DNA from: Acidocella aromatica
GTDB taxonomy: Bacteria > Pseudomonadota > Alphaproteobacteria > Acetobacterales > Acetobacteraceae
Assembly: GCF_014201825.1 (NCBI RefSeq)
Contig: NZ_JACHFJ010000008.1
Location: 1-64,000, forward strand
Direction: 5' to 3'
Length of the DNA: 64,000 nt
The notes beneath the pieces were generated by a model that made no database searches, was not told where the DNA came from, and was given only the letters and a program-made list of their open reading frames with translations. The stretch's first letter is position 1; each line of letters opens with the position of its first letter. Below, piece by piece: positions 10,904 to 19,909 of this stretch. Both the position numbers and the translations under genes were made by a program.

Positions 10904-13900
10904 TGGCCGCGGCCAGGAAAATCCAGGTCACCGCCCATATTGAAGTCGAGTGGCTGCACGGGCAAACGGCAAAGGCCACCTGCCCGAATTGCGGCTGTAC
11001 CGGCGAGGTGACGCAGGTCCTGGCCACCAATTACACGCCCCCCGGTCAGGCGCTGCGCTTCATCCAGCATCTTTGCCCGCGCTGTTCGGTGCGCTTCGTC
11101 GATGACATGCACACCATGGACTACGAGGGTGAGCACCTGATCAAGCTGGGCTGGCATAGCCATCAGGCGCAGATCGGGGCGGGCATCTGGCCTATCACGG
11201 CGCCGCTCACGCGCCTGCGGAAACCCGCGGGGACGCGGGTTCTGGAAATCGGCGGAGCCTATGGCTTCGGGCTTGACTTCTGCGAACAGATTTACGGCTG
11301 GAAAGGCGAGGGGTTCGATCCCTCGCCACTGGCGGCTTGTGGCGCGCGGGAGCTGGGGCTGAACATCCGCAAGGATTACTTCACTGAGGCCAATCTCGCC
11401 GAAGGTCCGTGGGATGTCATCGTTGCCACCGAGGTGGTGGAGCACATCCCCAACCCGCCGGACTTCCTGCGCCTGCTGCGCGCCGCGCTGGCCGATGACG
11501 GCATTCTGGTTCTCACCACGCCGGACGCAGAATGCATTACTCCTGAACTTGGGATGGCGGAGCTGACCGCGATCCTGGCGCCGGATGCTCATCTGGTGCT
11601 GCAAACCGCTCAGAGCCTGGAATATGTGCTGCGCGAAACCGGATTCACACAAACAACGATCCGGCGCGAGGGAATGACGCTGATCGCCTACGCCTCGCCG
11701 TCGCCCTTCACGCTGATTGAAGATTTCGCCGCCGGGCACGACGCCTACCGGCGTTATCTGGCCAAGCGCGCCACGCTGGCCGTGCCGGGCTGCGATACAC
11801 AGCTCGGCTTTGCCGGGCGGGCGCTCTTCGAGGCCGTGAACGCCGCCGACTGGAACATGGCGCAGACCGCCTGGACGGCTTTGCGCGCGGGCGTGAGCGC
11901 GCGCTTCGGCTACGAGCTGGAGACGCTGAGCGCTCTGCCCCAGGGCTGCGCGGAGGCTGATCTGGCCGGACTGATCCAGAAAATCCCGCTCGGGCTGGGG
12001 ATAATCCTGTTCAGCCGGGCTCTGTGGCGGCTGAACCAGGGCGAGAGCAGGGCGGCGCTGCGCCCCTTGTTCGCGCTGGCGCAGCAGGCCCTCGCAGCCC
12101 TGCGCAACGCCCTGGCCAAACGCTCGCTGGTCGATGGACTGGCTGCCAACATCGCCGATCTGGCCGCCGTGGAGCTGCTCCTCTGCGCCGCCGAGGCCGC
12201 CGGGCCGGAAAGTGTTGTCGGCCTGCTGGAGCGCGGCGACGTACTCACTGGCTGGCGGGGTTTCGTGGCGCTGGTGAATGCGGGGGCATTCGCCTTGGCG
12301 GCCGAGCTGAAGGACAAGCTGCTGCCGGACCTGCCGGGCGAGGATATTCCCGCCGGGCTGCGCCACGACGCGCTGCTGAGCCTCGCGAATTTCTACCTGG
12401 CACCGGGCGCCGATGCGGCCCTGGCCTTTCCCGTGGCCGAGGCGCTCGGTGAGGAGGGCGGGGATGTTATCCTCGGCGGCTTCACCCGGCTGGTCAATGC
12501 CTCGCGTTACGAAGAAGCCCTGGCGGCGGCGGGCCGTTACCGCATAGCGGTGCTGGCGGGCAGGGCAGGGATGGCGGCACGCGATGCGCGGCTGGCCCAG
12601 ATCGTGCTCGACCTCGCCGTGGGTGACCCGGCGGAAGTGCCGGCCCGGCTGCTGGGGCTGGAGATCGAGCCCGAGCGGCGGGACGTGCTGTTGCTGGAGG
12701 CGTTCATCCGGCTGGTCAATGCCTCGCGCTACGAGGAAGCTCTGGACTTCATCGCGGCGCATGATGTCTCTGCGCTGGCTGCGCGGGCGAGCGGGGAAGT
12801 GGCAAAAAACACAGGCATTGCCAGGATGGTTCTGGATCTCGCCGTAGGCGATCCGGCGGAAATTCCAGCGCGGCTGCAAGGCTTGGAAATCGAACCCAAG
12901 CGGCGCGATGTGCTGCTGCTGGAGGCGTTCATCCGGCTGGTCAATGCCGCGCGCCTCCAGGAAGCAAGGGATGTCTCCACCATGCACCGCATGCCGGAGA
13001 TGCTCCGCCGCACCGGCGGCAAGACCGGCGCGGATGCGGCCATCGCACTCGCCGTGCTGGAACTGGAATTGGGCAATCCCGCGCTGGTGCCGGAGCATCT
13101 GGCCGGGCTGGACGTACCCGCCACGCGGGCGGAGGCGTTGGTCCTTGGCGCCTTTACCGCGCTGGTGAATGCCGCCCGCTACGAGGAGGCCGAGGCCCTG
13201 GCCGCTTCCGCACCCTGGTTCGGCCGGCTGACGACACTGCCAGGCAAAGCGGCCGATGATGCACGCTGGGCAGCGATGATGCTGGATTTGCAGCGCGGGC
13301 GCGTGGTGAGTGCCGTGCAGCGGATGGAAGCGCTGGCACAAGCGGGAGCCGATGCCGCCGTGCTCGGCGCGCTATATGTGGATGCGTTCATCCGATTGGT
13401 GAATCATGGTGATTTCGCCCAGGCGCAGGCGCTGGCGGCAGGAAATGGCGTGGAAAGCCGCCTGGCATATTGCACGCCGGAAGCATGCCAGGATGCGCTG
13501 GTCGCGTTGCTGCTGCAGGAGCTGCAACCGGGCGGTACCGCCGCGCGCGTACCGGAACGGCTCAACGCTCTGGACCGGTTGTATCTGGACGAGGCATGGT
13601 TGCGGGAGCTGGCCCTGATCTCCTTCGCGACACTGGTGAACCAGGACCAACCCGATCCGGCCCGGCAATTGCTGCCGCGCGTGGAGCCGGTACTGATCAA
13701 GCTCCGCCCGCCCTACGCTCCCGCCGAACGCGATGTGCTGTTTGCCGCTGGCATCCTGTATACACAGGACGAGGAAAACTGGCGGCGCGGCTTGGCCAGC
13801 TTCGCCAAACTGCGCGACGAACTTGCCAAACTCTCAGCCCCGGGCAAAGAGCCCGCCCCGCTGTTCTGGCCAACCCTGCGCGGCGAGGTCGTGGCTTTGC

Positions 13901-14001
13901 ACCGGCTGAACCGGGGCGGGGAAGCGAGGGAGCTGCTGGAAGCCTTTGTCAACGCCTATTCCGGCGCACCGGATGATCTGCGCCAGCAGATCGAGACATA
14001 G
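10903..14001 (+). CDS. Class I SAM methyltransferase with seven C-terminal LVN helical repeats
   Basis: A 1032-residue protein. A zinc-ribbon-like start has CPNC at about residue 27 and CPRC at about 61. A SAM methyltransferase domain follows, with VLEIGGAYGFGLDF near 115 and ATEVVEHIPNPPDF. From about residue 280 the protein is alanine/leucine-rich helix. Residues 450-990 carry seven degenerate repeats with the core F-x-x-L-V-N; the Asn is at about 459, 532, 606, 681, 756, 834 and 913, a period of 73-79 residues, longer than a TPR. The middle copies are also close at DNA level. It probably modifies a glycan or glycoprotein, with the repeats as a binding scaffold; the target is unknown. Confidence 0.78.
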   Translation: MAAARKIQVTAHIEVEWLHGQTAKATCPNCGCTGEVTQVLATNYTPPGQALRFIQHLCPRCSVRFVDDMHTMDYEGEHLIKLGWHSHQAQIGAGIWPITAPLTRLRKPAGTRVLEIGGAYGFGLDFCEQIYGWKGEGFDPSPLAACGARELGLNIRKDYFTEANLAEGPWDVIVATEVVEHIPNPPDFLRLLRAALADDGILVLTTPDAECITPELGMAELTAILAPDAHLVLQTAQSLEYVLRETGFTQTTIRREGMTLIAYASPSPFTLIEDFAAGHDAYRRYLAKRATLAVPGCDTQLGFAGRALFEAVNAADWNMAQTAWTALRAGVSARFGYELETLSALPQGCAEADLAGLIQKIPLGLGIILFSRALWRLNQGESRAALRPLFALAQQALAALRNALAKRSLVDGLAANIADLAAVELLLCAAEAAGPESVVGLLERGDVLTGWRGFVALVNAGAFALAAELKDKLLPDLPGEDIPAGLRHDALLSLANFYLAPGADAALAFPVAEALGEEGGDVILGGFTRLVNASRYEEALAAAGRYRIAVLAGRAGMAARDARLAQIVLDLAVGDPAEVPARLLGLEIEPERRDVLLLEAFIRLVNASRYEEALDFIAAHDVSALAARASGEVAKNTGIARMVLDLAVGDPAEIPARLQGLEIEPKRRDVLLLEAFIRLVNAARLQEARDVSTMHRMPEMLRRTGGKTGADAAIALAVLELELGNPALVPEHLAGLDVPATRAEALVLGAFTALVNAARYEEAEALAASAPWFGRLTTLPGKAADDARWAAMMLDLQRGRVVSAVQRMEALAQAGADAAVLGALYVDAFIRLVNHGDFAQAQALAAGNGVESRLAYCTPEACQDALVALLLQELQPGGTAARVPERLNALDRLYLDEAWLRELALISFATLVNQDQPDPARQLLPRVEPVLIKLRPPYAPAERDVLFAAGILYTQDEENWRRGLASFAKLRDELAKLSAPGKEPAPLFWPTLRGEVVALHRLNRGGEARELLEAFVNAYSGAPDDLRQQIET

Positions 14002-14019
14002 ACCAACGAGGCCCTGCCT

Positions 14020-15063
14020 ATGAGTTTAAGAAAATTCGCGCGCCGTATGCTGGTCCAGGCCAAATGGAGGCTCTGGGTTCCGCTTGGGCAACTCATGGGG
14101 CAGATCCGCAGCCCGCATCAGGTCGTCTTCTCCTGGCCTCAGGGCGAGGTAAAACTCGGGGCCCGCGTGGCGCTGTTCATGCATTTCGACGGGCGCGGGC
14201 TCGTGCGCCCGCAACTCTTCGACTACATGCGCGAGCTGAAGGAAAACGGGCTGGATGTCGTGTTCGTCACCAATTCCGACAAGATGCAGCCCACGGCCAT
14301 CGAGGCGCTGAAGGAAGTCAGCGCCGCCATTCTGGTCCGGCGCAATATCGGTTACGATTTCGGCGCCTGGGCCGATGCGCTGCATACGCTCGGCCTGCCG
14401 CGCGAAGAGACACGGGAAATCATCCTCGCTAATGACAGCGTGTTTGGTCCTCTAACGCCGCTGGGCGATGTGCTGCGCCGTTTCAACTACGCCAAGGCGG
14501 ATGTCTGGGGCCTGACAGAGAGCTGGCAGCAGCGCTACCATCTGCAATCCTTCTTCCTTGCCTTTGGCCCGGCTGCACTGCGCGCCGAGGCCTTCGGCAA
14601 GTTCTGGAAATCGGTGCGCCCCGTACCGATGAAATCCTATATCGTGAAGACCTATGAGGTCGGCATTACCCAGGCGATGCTGAAAGGCGGGCTACGTTGC
14701 GCTGCGCTCTGGACCTATGACTCGCTGATCCGCCAGGTGAACCTTGATGGGTTAGCCAAGCTTGCCGCCGAGGAGGAGAGTGAGCTGATCAAGCAGGACC
14801 CGGTGCATATCACCCGCAAGCTGCAGATCCTGCGTATCCGCGACGCGATCGCCCGGCGCGTCGCGCTGAACCCGACCTCCGATCTTTGGCGCCAGTTGTT
14901 GTTCTCGGGCTTCCCGTTCATCAAGCGCGAATTGCTGCGCGACAACCCGACCAATGTGGAGGACGTGGGCGATTGGGCCGAGGTGGTGCAGACCGTGCTG
15001 GGCGCCGACCCAGAGCCGATCCTCACCGATCTGCGCCAGATGCTGAAGGACGGCGCACCCTGA
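14020..15063 (+). CDS. RgpF/rhamnan synthesis F-like protein
   Basis: Similar to the rhamnan-synthesis F family, proteins linked to rhamnose-rich and other cell-surface polysaccharides and thought to act as glycosyltransferases. Recognisable stretches are LFMHFDGRGLVRPQLFDYM, the family core RRNIGYDFGAW, then ILANDSVFGP and WGLTESW. Its 347 residues fit a single-domain member. It has a basic N-terminus without a clear signal peptide. It follows the repeat methyltransferase by 18 bases in the same operon, supporting a role in the same glycan. Confidence 0.85.
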   Translation: MSLRKFARRMLVQAKWRLWVPLGQLMGQIRSPHQVVFSWPQGEVKLGARVALFMHFDGRGLVRPQLFDYMRELKENGLDVVFVTNSDKMQPTAIEALKEVSAAILVRRNIGYDFGAWADALHTLGLPREETREIILANDSVFGPLTPLGDVLRRFNYAKADVWGLTESWQQRYHLQSFFLAFGPAALRAEAFGKFWKSVRPVPMKSYIVKTYEVGITQAMLKGGLRCAALWTYDSLIRQVNLDGLAKLAAEEESELIKQDPVHITRKLQILRIRDAIARRVALNPTSDLWRQLLFSGFPFIKRELLRDNPTNVEDVGDWAEVVQTVLGADPEPILTDLRQMLKDGAP

Positions 15064-15833
15064 TCAGACTGGCTTACCGGCTCGGGCTTTTCGTCCTCTG
15101 GACGCTGTTCGCGGCGCCGGTACAGGCGGTGCTGCTCGCGCTCCCTGGGCGGGGCAAGGAGCGCTTTGCCCGTATTTATTGGCGCGGCGTGGCCTGGATC
15201 ATCGGGCTGCGCCTGCGGGTGATCGGCCAGCTTGCACAGGCGCGGCCGGTGCTGTTCGCCGCCAATCATTGGTCCTGGCTGGATATCGTGGCGCTGGGGG
15301 CGGTGCTGCCGGCCTGCTTCATCGCCAAGGGCGAGGTGGGGCAATGGCCGGGCATTGGGCTCATTGCCAAGCTCGGGCGGTCGATCTTCGTTTCACGGGG
15401 CCGCGATACCGTGGCCCGTGAGCAGAAGGAAATCCAGGACCGGCTGAAGGCGGGAGACAACATCCTGCTCTTCCCCGAGGGTACATCCTCCGACGGCAAC
15501 CGCGTGCTGCCCTTCGCCGCCGCGTTTTTCTCGCTTGCCTTCAACGAGAATGCCCCCTGGGTGCAGCCCGTGACGATCGTGTACGATGAGTTGGAAGGGC
15601 TGCACGTGCGCCGGGGCGACCGCGCGAATATCGCCTGGTTCGGGGACATGGACCTCGCCCCCCATGCCGGGCAGTTGCTACGCCGGCGTAATCTCCGTGC
15701 CACCATCTGGCTGGATGCACCGATCCCGCCCGGCACCTACACCACCCGTAAGGGGCTGAGTGCGGCTTTGCAAGGGCGGATCGAAGCCAATGCCGCCGCA
15801 CTGCGCCAGGGGCGGCTGCCAGAGCAATTTTAA
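15060..15833 (+). CDS. plsC: 1-acyl-sn-glycerol-3-phosphate acyltransferase family protein
   Basis: A PlsC-type acyltransferase: it transfers an acyl chain to a lysophospholipid or related acceptor at the inner membrane. The catalytic NH(x)4D block is NHWSWLD and the acceptor block is FPEGTSSDGNRVLPF. A hydrophobic N-terminal segment follows LIRLAYRLGL. No ATG, GTG or TTG gives a sensible start: the frame runs deep into the previous gene. The only fitting start is CTG at 15060, overlapping the upstream stop as CTGA, with AAGGA nine bases before. That gives 257 residues, the usual size. It may acylate ordinary phospholipid or the product of the glycan genes. Confidence 0.87.
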   Translation: MIRLAYRLGLFVLWTLFAAPVQAVLLALPGRGKERFARIYWRGVAWIIGLRLRVIGQLAQARPVLFAANHWSWLDIVALGAVLPACFIAKGEVGQWPGIGLIAKLGRSIFVSRGRDTVAREQKEIQDRLKAGDNILLFPEGTSSDGNRVLPFAAAFFSLAFNENAPWVQPVTIVYDELEGLHVRRGDRANIAWFGDMDLAPHAGQLLRRRNLRATIWLDAPIPPGTYTTRKGLSAALQGRIEANAAALRQGRLPEQF

Positions 15834-15858
15834 AACGATACAGAAATAATTTACAAAG

Positions 15859-15874
15859 CGCTCCACGTGGAGCA
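15859..15874. other. parS-like site 1, upstream of mnmG
   Basis: The 16-mer CGCTCCACGTGGAGCA is palindromic except for its first base and centred on CACGTG like known parS centromere sites (TGTTTCACGTGAAACA in Bacillus). It lies in the gap before the mnmG-rsmG-parA-parB operon. With the perfect site after parB it brackets the partition operon. Confidence 0.75.
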
Positions 15875-15932
15875 TGACGGCTCCCGATTCAAAACCTTGG
15901 TGTTTTTCCGGTAAACTCGTTAATACCCCGCC

Positions 15933-17645
15933 ATGCATTACGATGTCATCGTTATTGGCGGCGGGCATGCGGGCACCGAAGCCGCCGCCGCCGCCGCGCG
16001 TTACGGCGCCAACACCTTGCTTGTCACCCAGCGGGCGGACAGGTTGGGCGAGATGTCCTGCAACCCGGCCATCGGCGGGATCGGCAAGGGGCATCTGGTG
16101 CGCGAGATCGACGCGCTGGACGGGCTGATGGGCAAAGCAGCCGATGCCGCCTGCATCCATTTCAAGCTGCTCAACCGCACCAAAGGCCCGGCCGTGCGCG
16201 GTCCGCGCGCCCAGGCCGACCGCAAGCTCTACCGCCAGGCCATCCAGGCGCTGCTGGCGGCACAGCCCCACCTCACCATTCTGGAGGCCGAGGCCGCCGG
16301 GCTGGTGCAGGATGCCTCCGGGCGGTTGCACGGCATTACGCTGGCCGATGGGCGCGAGATTGCCTGTGGCGCGGCGGTGCTCACCACCGGCACTTTCCTC
16401 AACGGCGTGCTGCATTTCGGTGCCGAGATGGTTCGCGGCGGGCGGATCGGCGATGCGCCTTCCACCCATCTTGCCGAGGCGCTGGCGCGGCTGAACCTGC
16501 CGCTCGGGCGGCTGAAAACCGGCACCCCGGCGCGGCTGGCCAAATCCTCCATCGACTGGGACGGCCTGCCCGAGGACAAGGGCGAAGACCCGCCGGAGCC
16601 GTTCTCGGCGCTGACGGCGCGCGTGACCAACCCGCAAATCTCCTGCCGGATCACCAAAACTACCGAGCAGACGCACGAGATCATCCGTGCGAATATCCAT
16701 AAATCCGCCGTGTATGGCGGCAATATCGCCGGGCGCGGGCCGCGCTATTGCCCGTCCATCGAGGACAAGGTGGTGCGCTTCGCTGAAAAGCCGGGACACC
16801 AGATCTTTCTCGAGCCGGAAGGGCTGGATGACGATACCGTCTATCCCAACGGCATTTCCACCTCACTGCCCGCAGATGTGCAGGAGGAGCTGATCCACTC
16901 CATTCCTGGGCTAGAACGCGCTGTTATCCTGCGTCCTGGCTATGCGGTGGAATATGATTACGTCGATCCCCGTGCGCTGGACCATGCGTTGCAGTTGAAG
17001 GCGATGCCGGGATTGTTCCTGGCCGGGCAGATCAACGGCACAACGGGCTACGAGGAAGCGGGCGCGCAGGGGCTGATCGCTGGGCTGAACGCGGCGCGGC
17101 TGGCGGGCAATGCCGGGATGGCCGTGCTGGGGCGGGCCCAGGCTTATATCGGGGTGCTGATCGACGATCTGGTGACGCAAGGTGTGACCGAGCCGTACCG
17201 CATGTTCACCTCCCGCGCCGAATACCGCCTGCAATTGCGTGCTGACAATGCCGAGCTGCGCCTGACCCCGCTGGGGCTGGGCTGGGGTTGCGTGGGCAGC
17301 GAGCGCGAAACCGCGTTTACGGCACTGGCTGCGGAAATTTCCGGGTTCAACAACAAGCCCGAAGGCGAAAGCCGGGCCGCGAATATTTTGCGCGCCGATC
17401 TGCATTACGCCGGCTACCTTTCCCGCCAGGATGCCGAGATCAAGGCCCGTGAACGCGACGAGGCGGTGTTGATCCCGGAGGAATTTGACTTCTCCCAGGT
17501 TGGCGGACTTTCCACCGAGTTGCGCGAAAAGCTGGAGCGTGTTCGCCCGCGCAATTTGGCCGCTGCCGGGCGGATCGAGGCCATGACCCCGGCTGCTTTG
17601 GGGGCGATTTTTGGGGCATTGAAGAAAGGACGCCGGGCGGCATGA
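15933..17645 (+). CDS. mnmG: tRNA U34 carboxymethylaminomethyl modification protein MnmG (GidA)
   Basis: The FAD-dependent partner of MnmE that modifies the wobble uridine of several tRNAs. The FAD loop [10 protein letters not shown] is at about residues 9-18, then [35 protein letters not shown] and [13 protein letters not shown]; all are MnmG signatures. The 570 residues are about 50 fewer than usual. The missing part is in the helical region after about residue 455, where a short linker ([10 protein letters not shown]) precedes [14 protein letters not shown]. Catalytic parts look intact. It lies near the chromosomal origin, as gidA does in many bacteria, and overlaps rsmG by ATGA. Confidence 0.95.
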   Translation: MHYDVIVIGGGHAGTEAAAAAARYGANTLLVTQRADRLGEMSCNPAIGGIGKGHLVREIDALDGLMGKAADAACIHFKLLNRTKGPAVRGPRAQADRKLYRQAIQALLAAQPHLTILEAEAAGLVQDASGRLHGITLADGREIACGAAVLTTGTFLNGVLHFGAEMVRGGRIGDAPSTHLAEALARLNLPLGRLKTGTPARLAKSSIDWDGLPEDKGEDPPEPFSALTARVTNPQISCRITKTTEQTHEIIRANIHKSAVYGGNIAGRGPRYCPSIEDKVVRFAEKPGHQIFLEPEGLDDDTVYPNGISTSLPADVQEELIHSIPGLERAVILRPGYAVEYDYVDPRALDHALQLKAMPGLFLAGQINGTTGYEEAGAQGLIAGLNAARLAGNAGMAVLGRAQAYIGVLIDDLVTQGVTEPYRMFTSRAEYRLQLRADNAELRLTPLGLGWGCVGSERETAFTALAAEISGFNNKPEGESRAANILRADLHYAGYLSRQDAEIKARERDEAVLIPEEFDFSQVGGLSTELREKLERVRPRNLAAAGRIEAMTPAALGAIFGALKKGRRAA

Positions 17646-18208
17646 ACGAGGATAAGCTACGGCAATTCGCCGCCCTGGTGGAAAAATGGTCGGCCAAGAT
17701 CAATCTGGTGAGCAAGTCAGACCTGCCGCATATCTGGGAACGGCATGTGCAGGATTCGCTGCGTCTGGTGCCTTACATCCCGGCCGGTACGTCGCGGGCC
17801 ATAGATATCGGCTCCGGCGCCGGGTTTCCAGGCCTCGTGCTGGCAATCGCCACTGGGATTCCGTTCGATCTGGTGGAATCCGATATCCGCAAGGCCGCGT
17901 TTTTGCGCGAGGCGGCGCGGATTACGGGTGCGCCGGCGAAAATTCACAATGCCCGCATCGAGGCTGGAGGGCTGGAACCCGCACCGCTGGTCACGGCCAG
18001 AGCCTTGGCGCCGCTGGATAAATTGCTAGGCCTTGCATCGCCTTTGCTGGCACCGGACGGCGTTTGTCTCTTCCCCAAGGGCCGGGGCTGGGAAGCCGAA
18101 TTGACGGCCGCCAAAGCGCTCTGGCACATGCAGGCCGAGCGCATTTCCGCCCCCGGCTGGGGCGAAAGCTGCATCCTGAAAGTGAGCCAGATCCGCCATG
18201 CCGGTTAA
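17642..18208 (+). CDS. rsmG: 16S rRNA m7G527 methyltransferase RsmG (GidB)
   Basis: Methylates G527 in the 530 loop of 16S rRNA with SAM. The signature [17 protein letters not shown] lies near residues 53-69, with WERHVQDSL before it and VTARALAPL after. The 188 residues are slightly short but complete. The ATG overlaps the mnmG stop (ATGA) and the end overlaps parA by 11 bases, so the operon is tightly coupled. Confidence 0.95.
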   Translation: MNEDKLRQFAALVEKWSAKINLVSKSDLPHIWERHVQDSLRLVPYIPAGTSRAIDIGSGAGFPGLVLAIATGIPFDLVESDIRKAAFLREAARITGAPAKIHNARIEAGGLEPAPLVTARALAPLDKLLGLASPLLAPDGVCLFPKGRGWEAELTAAKALWHMQAERISAPGWGESCILKVSQIRHAG

Positions 18209-18995
18209 AAACAAGCGCCCGCGCATCGTCGCCATCGCCAACCAGAAAGGCGGTGTGGGCAAGACCACCACCGCCATTAACCTCGCCGCCGCCATCGCGG
18301 TAGGCGGGCTGAAAGTGCTGCTGGTGGATATCGACCCTCAGGGCAATGCCAGCACCGGCTTGGGTATCGACCAATCCGCGCGCAAGGGTGGCTCTTATGC
18401 CCTACTGGCGGGTGATTCGACACTGGCCGAGTGCATTGTACCCACGGCGGTGGAAAACCTCTCCATCGTACCGGCGGTGGCGGATCTCATTGGCGCGGAC
18501 CTGGAATTTGGCGCGGCTGACGGGCGCGAATTCCTACTGCGCAACACGCTGCGCGAGCATGCGGATGCGGATGTGGTGTTCATTGATTGTCCGCCCGGCC
18601 TTGGTCTGCTCACGCTCAACGGGTTGGTGGCGGCCGATGCCGTGCTGATCCCACTCCAGGCGGAGTTTTTCGCGCTGGAGGGCATTTCCCAGATCATACG
18701 CACCGTCGACATGGTGAAGCAAAACCTGAACCCGGCACTGGAGGTGGAGGGCATCGTGCTCACCATGACCGACCGGCGCAACAATCTCTCCGAACAAGTG
18801 AGCAACGATGTCCGGGCCTATTTCAAGGAAAAGGTGTTCGAGACGGTGATCCCGCGCAACATCCGCGTCACCGAAGCCCCTAGCCATGGCATCCCGGTCC
18901 TGCTTTATGATTTCCGCTCAGTCGGGGCGCAATCCTATCTCGCCCTGGCGGCAGAGTTCATGAAGCGGGCAAGGGCAAAGAAGGTGCTGGCATGA
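18198..18995 (+). CDS. parA: Chromosome partitioning ATPase ParA
   Basis: A Walker-type ATPase that moves ParB-parS complexes to segregate the new chromosome origin. The deviant Walker A KGGVGKTTT is at residues 17-25 and DIDPQGNAST follows; the Walker B region is VVFIDCPPGLGLLT. The 265 residues match chromosomal ParA/Soj, without the extra N-terminal DNA-binding domain of plasmid type Ia proteins. It is sandwiched between rsmG and parB with overlaps on both sides. Confidence 0.96.
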   Translation: MPVKNKRPRIVAIANQKGGVGKTTTAINLAAAIAVGGLKVLLVDIDPQGNASTGLGIDQSARKGGSYALLAGDSTLAECIVPTAVENLSIVPAVADLIGADLEFGAADGREFLLRNTLREHADADVVFIDCPPGLGLLTLNGLVAADAVLIPLQAEFFALEGISQIIRTVDMVKQNLNPALEVEGIVLTMTDRRNNLSEQVSNDVRAYFKEKVFETVIPRNIRVTEAPSHGIPVLLYDFRSVGAQSYLALAAEFMKRARAKKVLA

Positions 18996-19861
18996 GTGCA
19001 AAGGAACAGCCGAAACGTTTGGGCCGCGGGCTGGCGGCGCTGCTGGGCGATGCCGCGGTGCCCGCCAACGTGGCCGCGCCCGGCGTGCAGCATCTGCCGG
19101 TGGAGGTGCTGGAGCCAGGGCCATTCCAGCCACGCCAGGAGATGAAGGACGACGCCCTGCAGGAATTGGCAGACTCCATCGCCCAGCGTGGCGTTTTGCA
19201 GCCGCTGCTGGTGCGCCCTGACCCGAAAAAACCCGGGCATTACCAGATCATCGCTGGCGAACGACGCTGGCGGGCCTCGCAGCGGGCCAAGCTGCATGAG
19301 GTGCCGGTGCTGGTGAAGCCGCTCTCGGATGCCGACGCCATGGCCGCCGGGCTAGTGGAGAACCTCCAGCGCGAAGACCTGAACGCGGTGGAAGAAGCCG
19401 AGGGCTATCGCCGTCTGGTCAGCGAATTTAATCTGAGTCAGGACAAGCTGGGCGAGGCTGTGGGCAAATCCCGCTCGCATATCGGCAACATCATGCGCAT
19501 CCTGGACCTGCCGCCCATGGCTCTGGCCTTTGTGCGCGGGGGCAAGCTCACCGCTGGTCACGCCAAGGCGCTGCTCGGCCACCCGGACCCGGTAAAGGCC
19601 GCGCATGAGGTGCTGAAGAAGGGGCTGAACGTGCGCCAGACCGAAGCCCTGGTGCAGGCGGCTAATCGGACAGCCAAAGCGGGCGCGGCGGAAAAAGCCA
19701 AGGGTGGTGCGGATTCCGACATTACCGCCCTGGCAGGCAGCCTGACCGAACGGCTCGGCCTGCGCGTGGACATTAAATACAACGGCAAGGGCGGGCAGCT
19801 GGTGCTGAACTACGCCAATCTGGACCAACTGGATTCGCTGCTGGCCCTGCTGAATGGCTGA
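18992..19861 (+). CDS. parB: Chromosome partitioning protein ParB
   Basis: A CTP-dependent clamp that loads at parS and spreads. The N-terminal start RLGRGLAALLGD is the ParA-contact region. The ParB/Srx domain has AGERRWRA and VENLQREDLNAVEEA (the CTP-binding and arginine patches). The HTH region includes KLGEAVGKSRSHIGNIMRIL, and a C-terminal dimer domain ends at residue 289. Overlap with parA is 4 bases. A perfect variant parS palindrome begins at its stop codon. The HTH presumably matches the TGCTCC/TGCTTC variant seen here. Confidence 0.96.
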   Translation: MSAKEQPKRLGRGLAALLGDAAVPANVAAPGVQHLPVEVLEPGPFQPRQEMKDDALQELADSIAQRGVLQPLLVRPDPKKPGHYQIIAGERRWRASQRAKLHEVPVLVKPLSDADAMAAGLVENLQREDLNAVEEAEGYRRLVSEFNLSQDKLGEAVGKSRSHIGNIMRILDLPPMALAFVRGGKLTAGHAKALLGHPDPVKAAHEVLKKGLNVRQTEALVQAANRTAKAGAAEKAKGGADSDITALAGSLTERLGLRVDIKYNGKGGQLVLNYANLDQLDSLLALLNG

Positions 19862-19879
19862 TGCTCCACGTGGAGCATC
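19860..19879. other. parS-like site 2, overlapping the parB stop
   Basis: A perfect 20-base palindrome whose 16-base core is TGCTCCACGTGGAGCA. It overlaps the end of parB and ends the partition operon. It is the best candidate for a high-affinity ParB site here. Confidence 0.85.
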
Positions 19880-19909
19880 GCCTTTTTCTCTCTAACCGAT
19901 TGAAATAAC

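Noticed and set aside
10801-13341. An 846-codon open frame on the minus strand opposite the repeat methyltransferase
   Set aside because: A high-GC shadow frame: low-complexity, rich in Gln/His/Arg/Gly, no family sequence, while the plus strand has clear domains.
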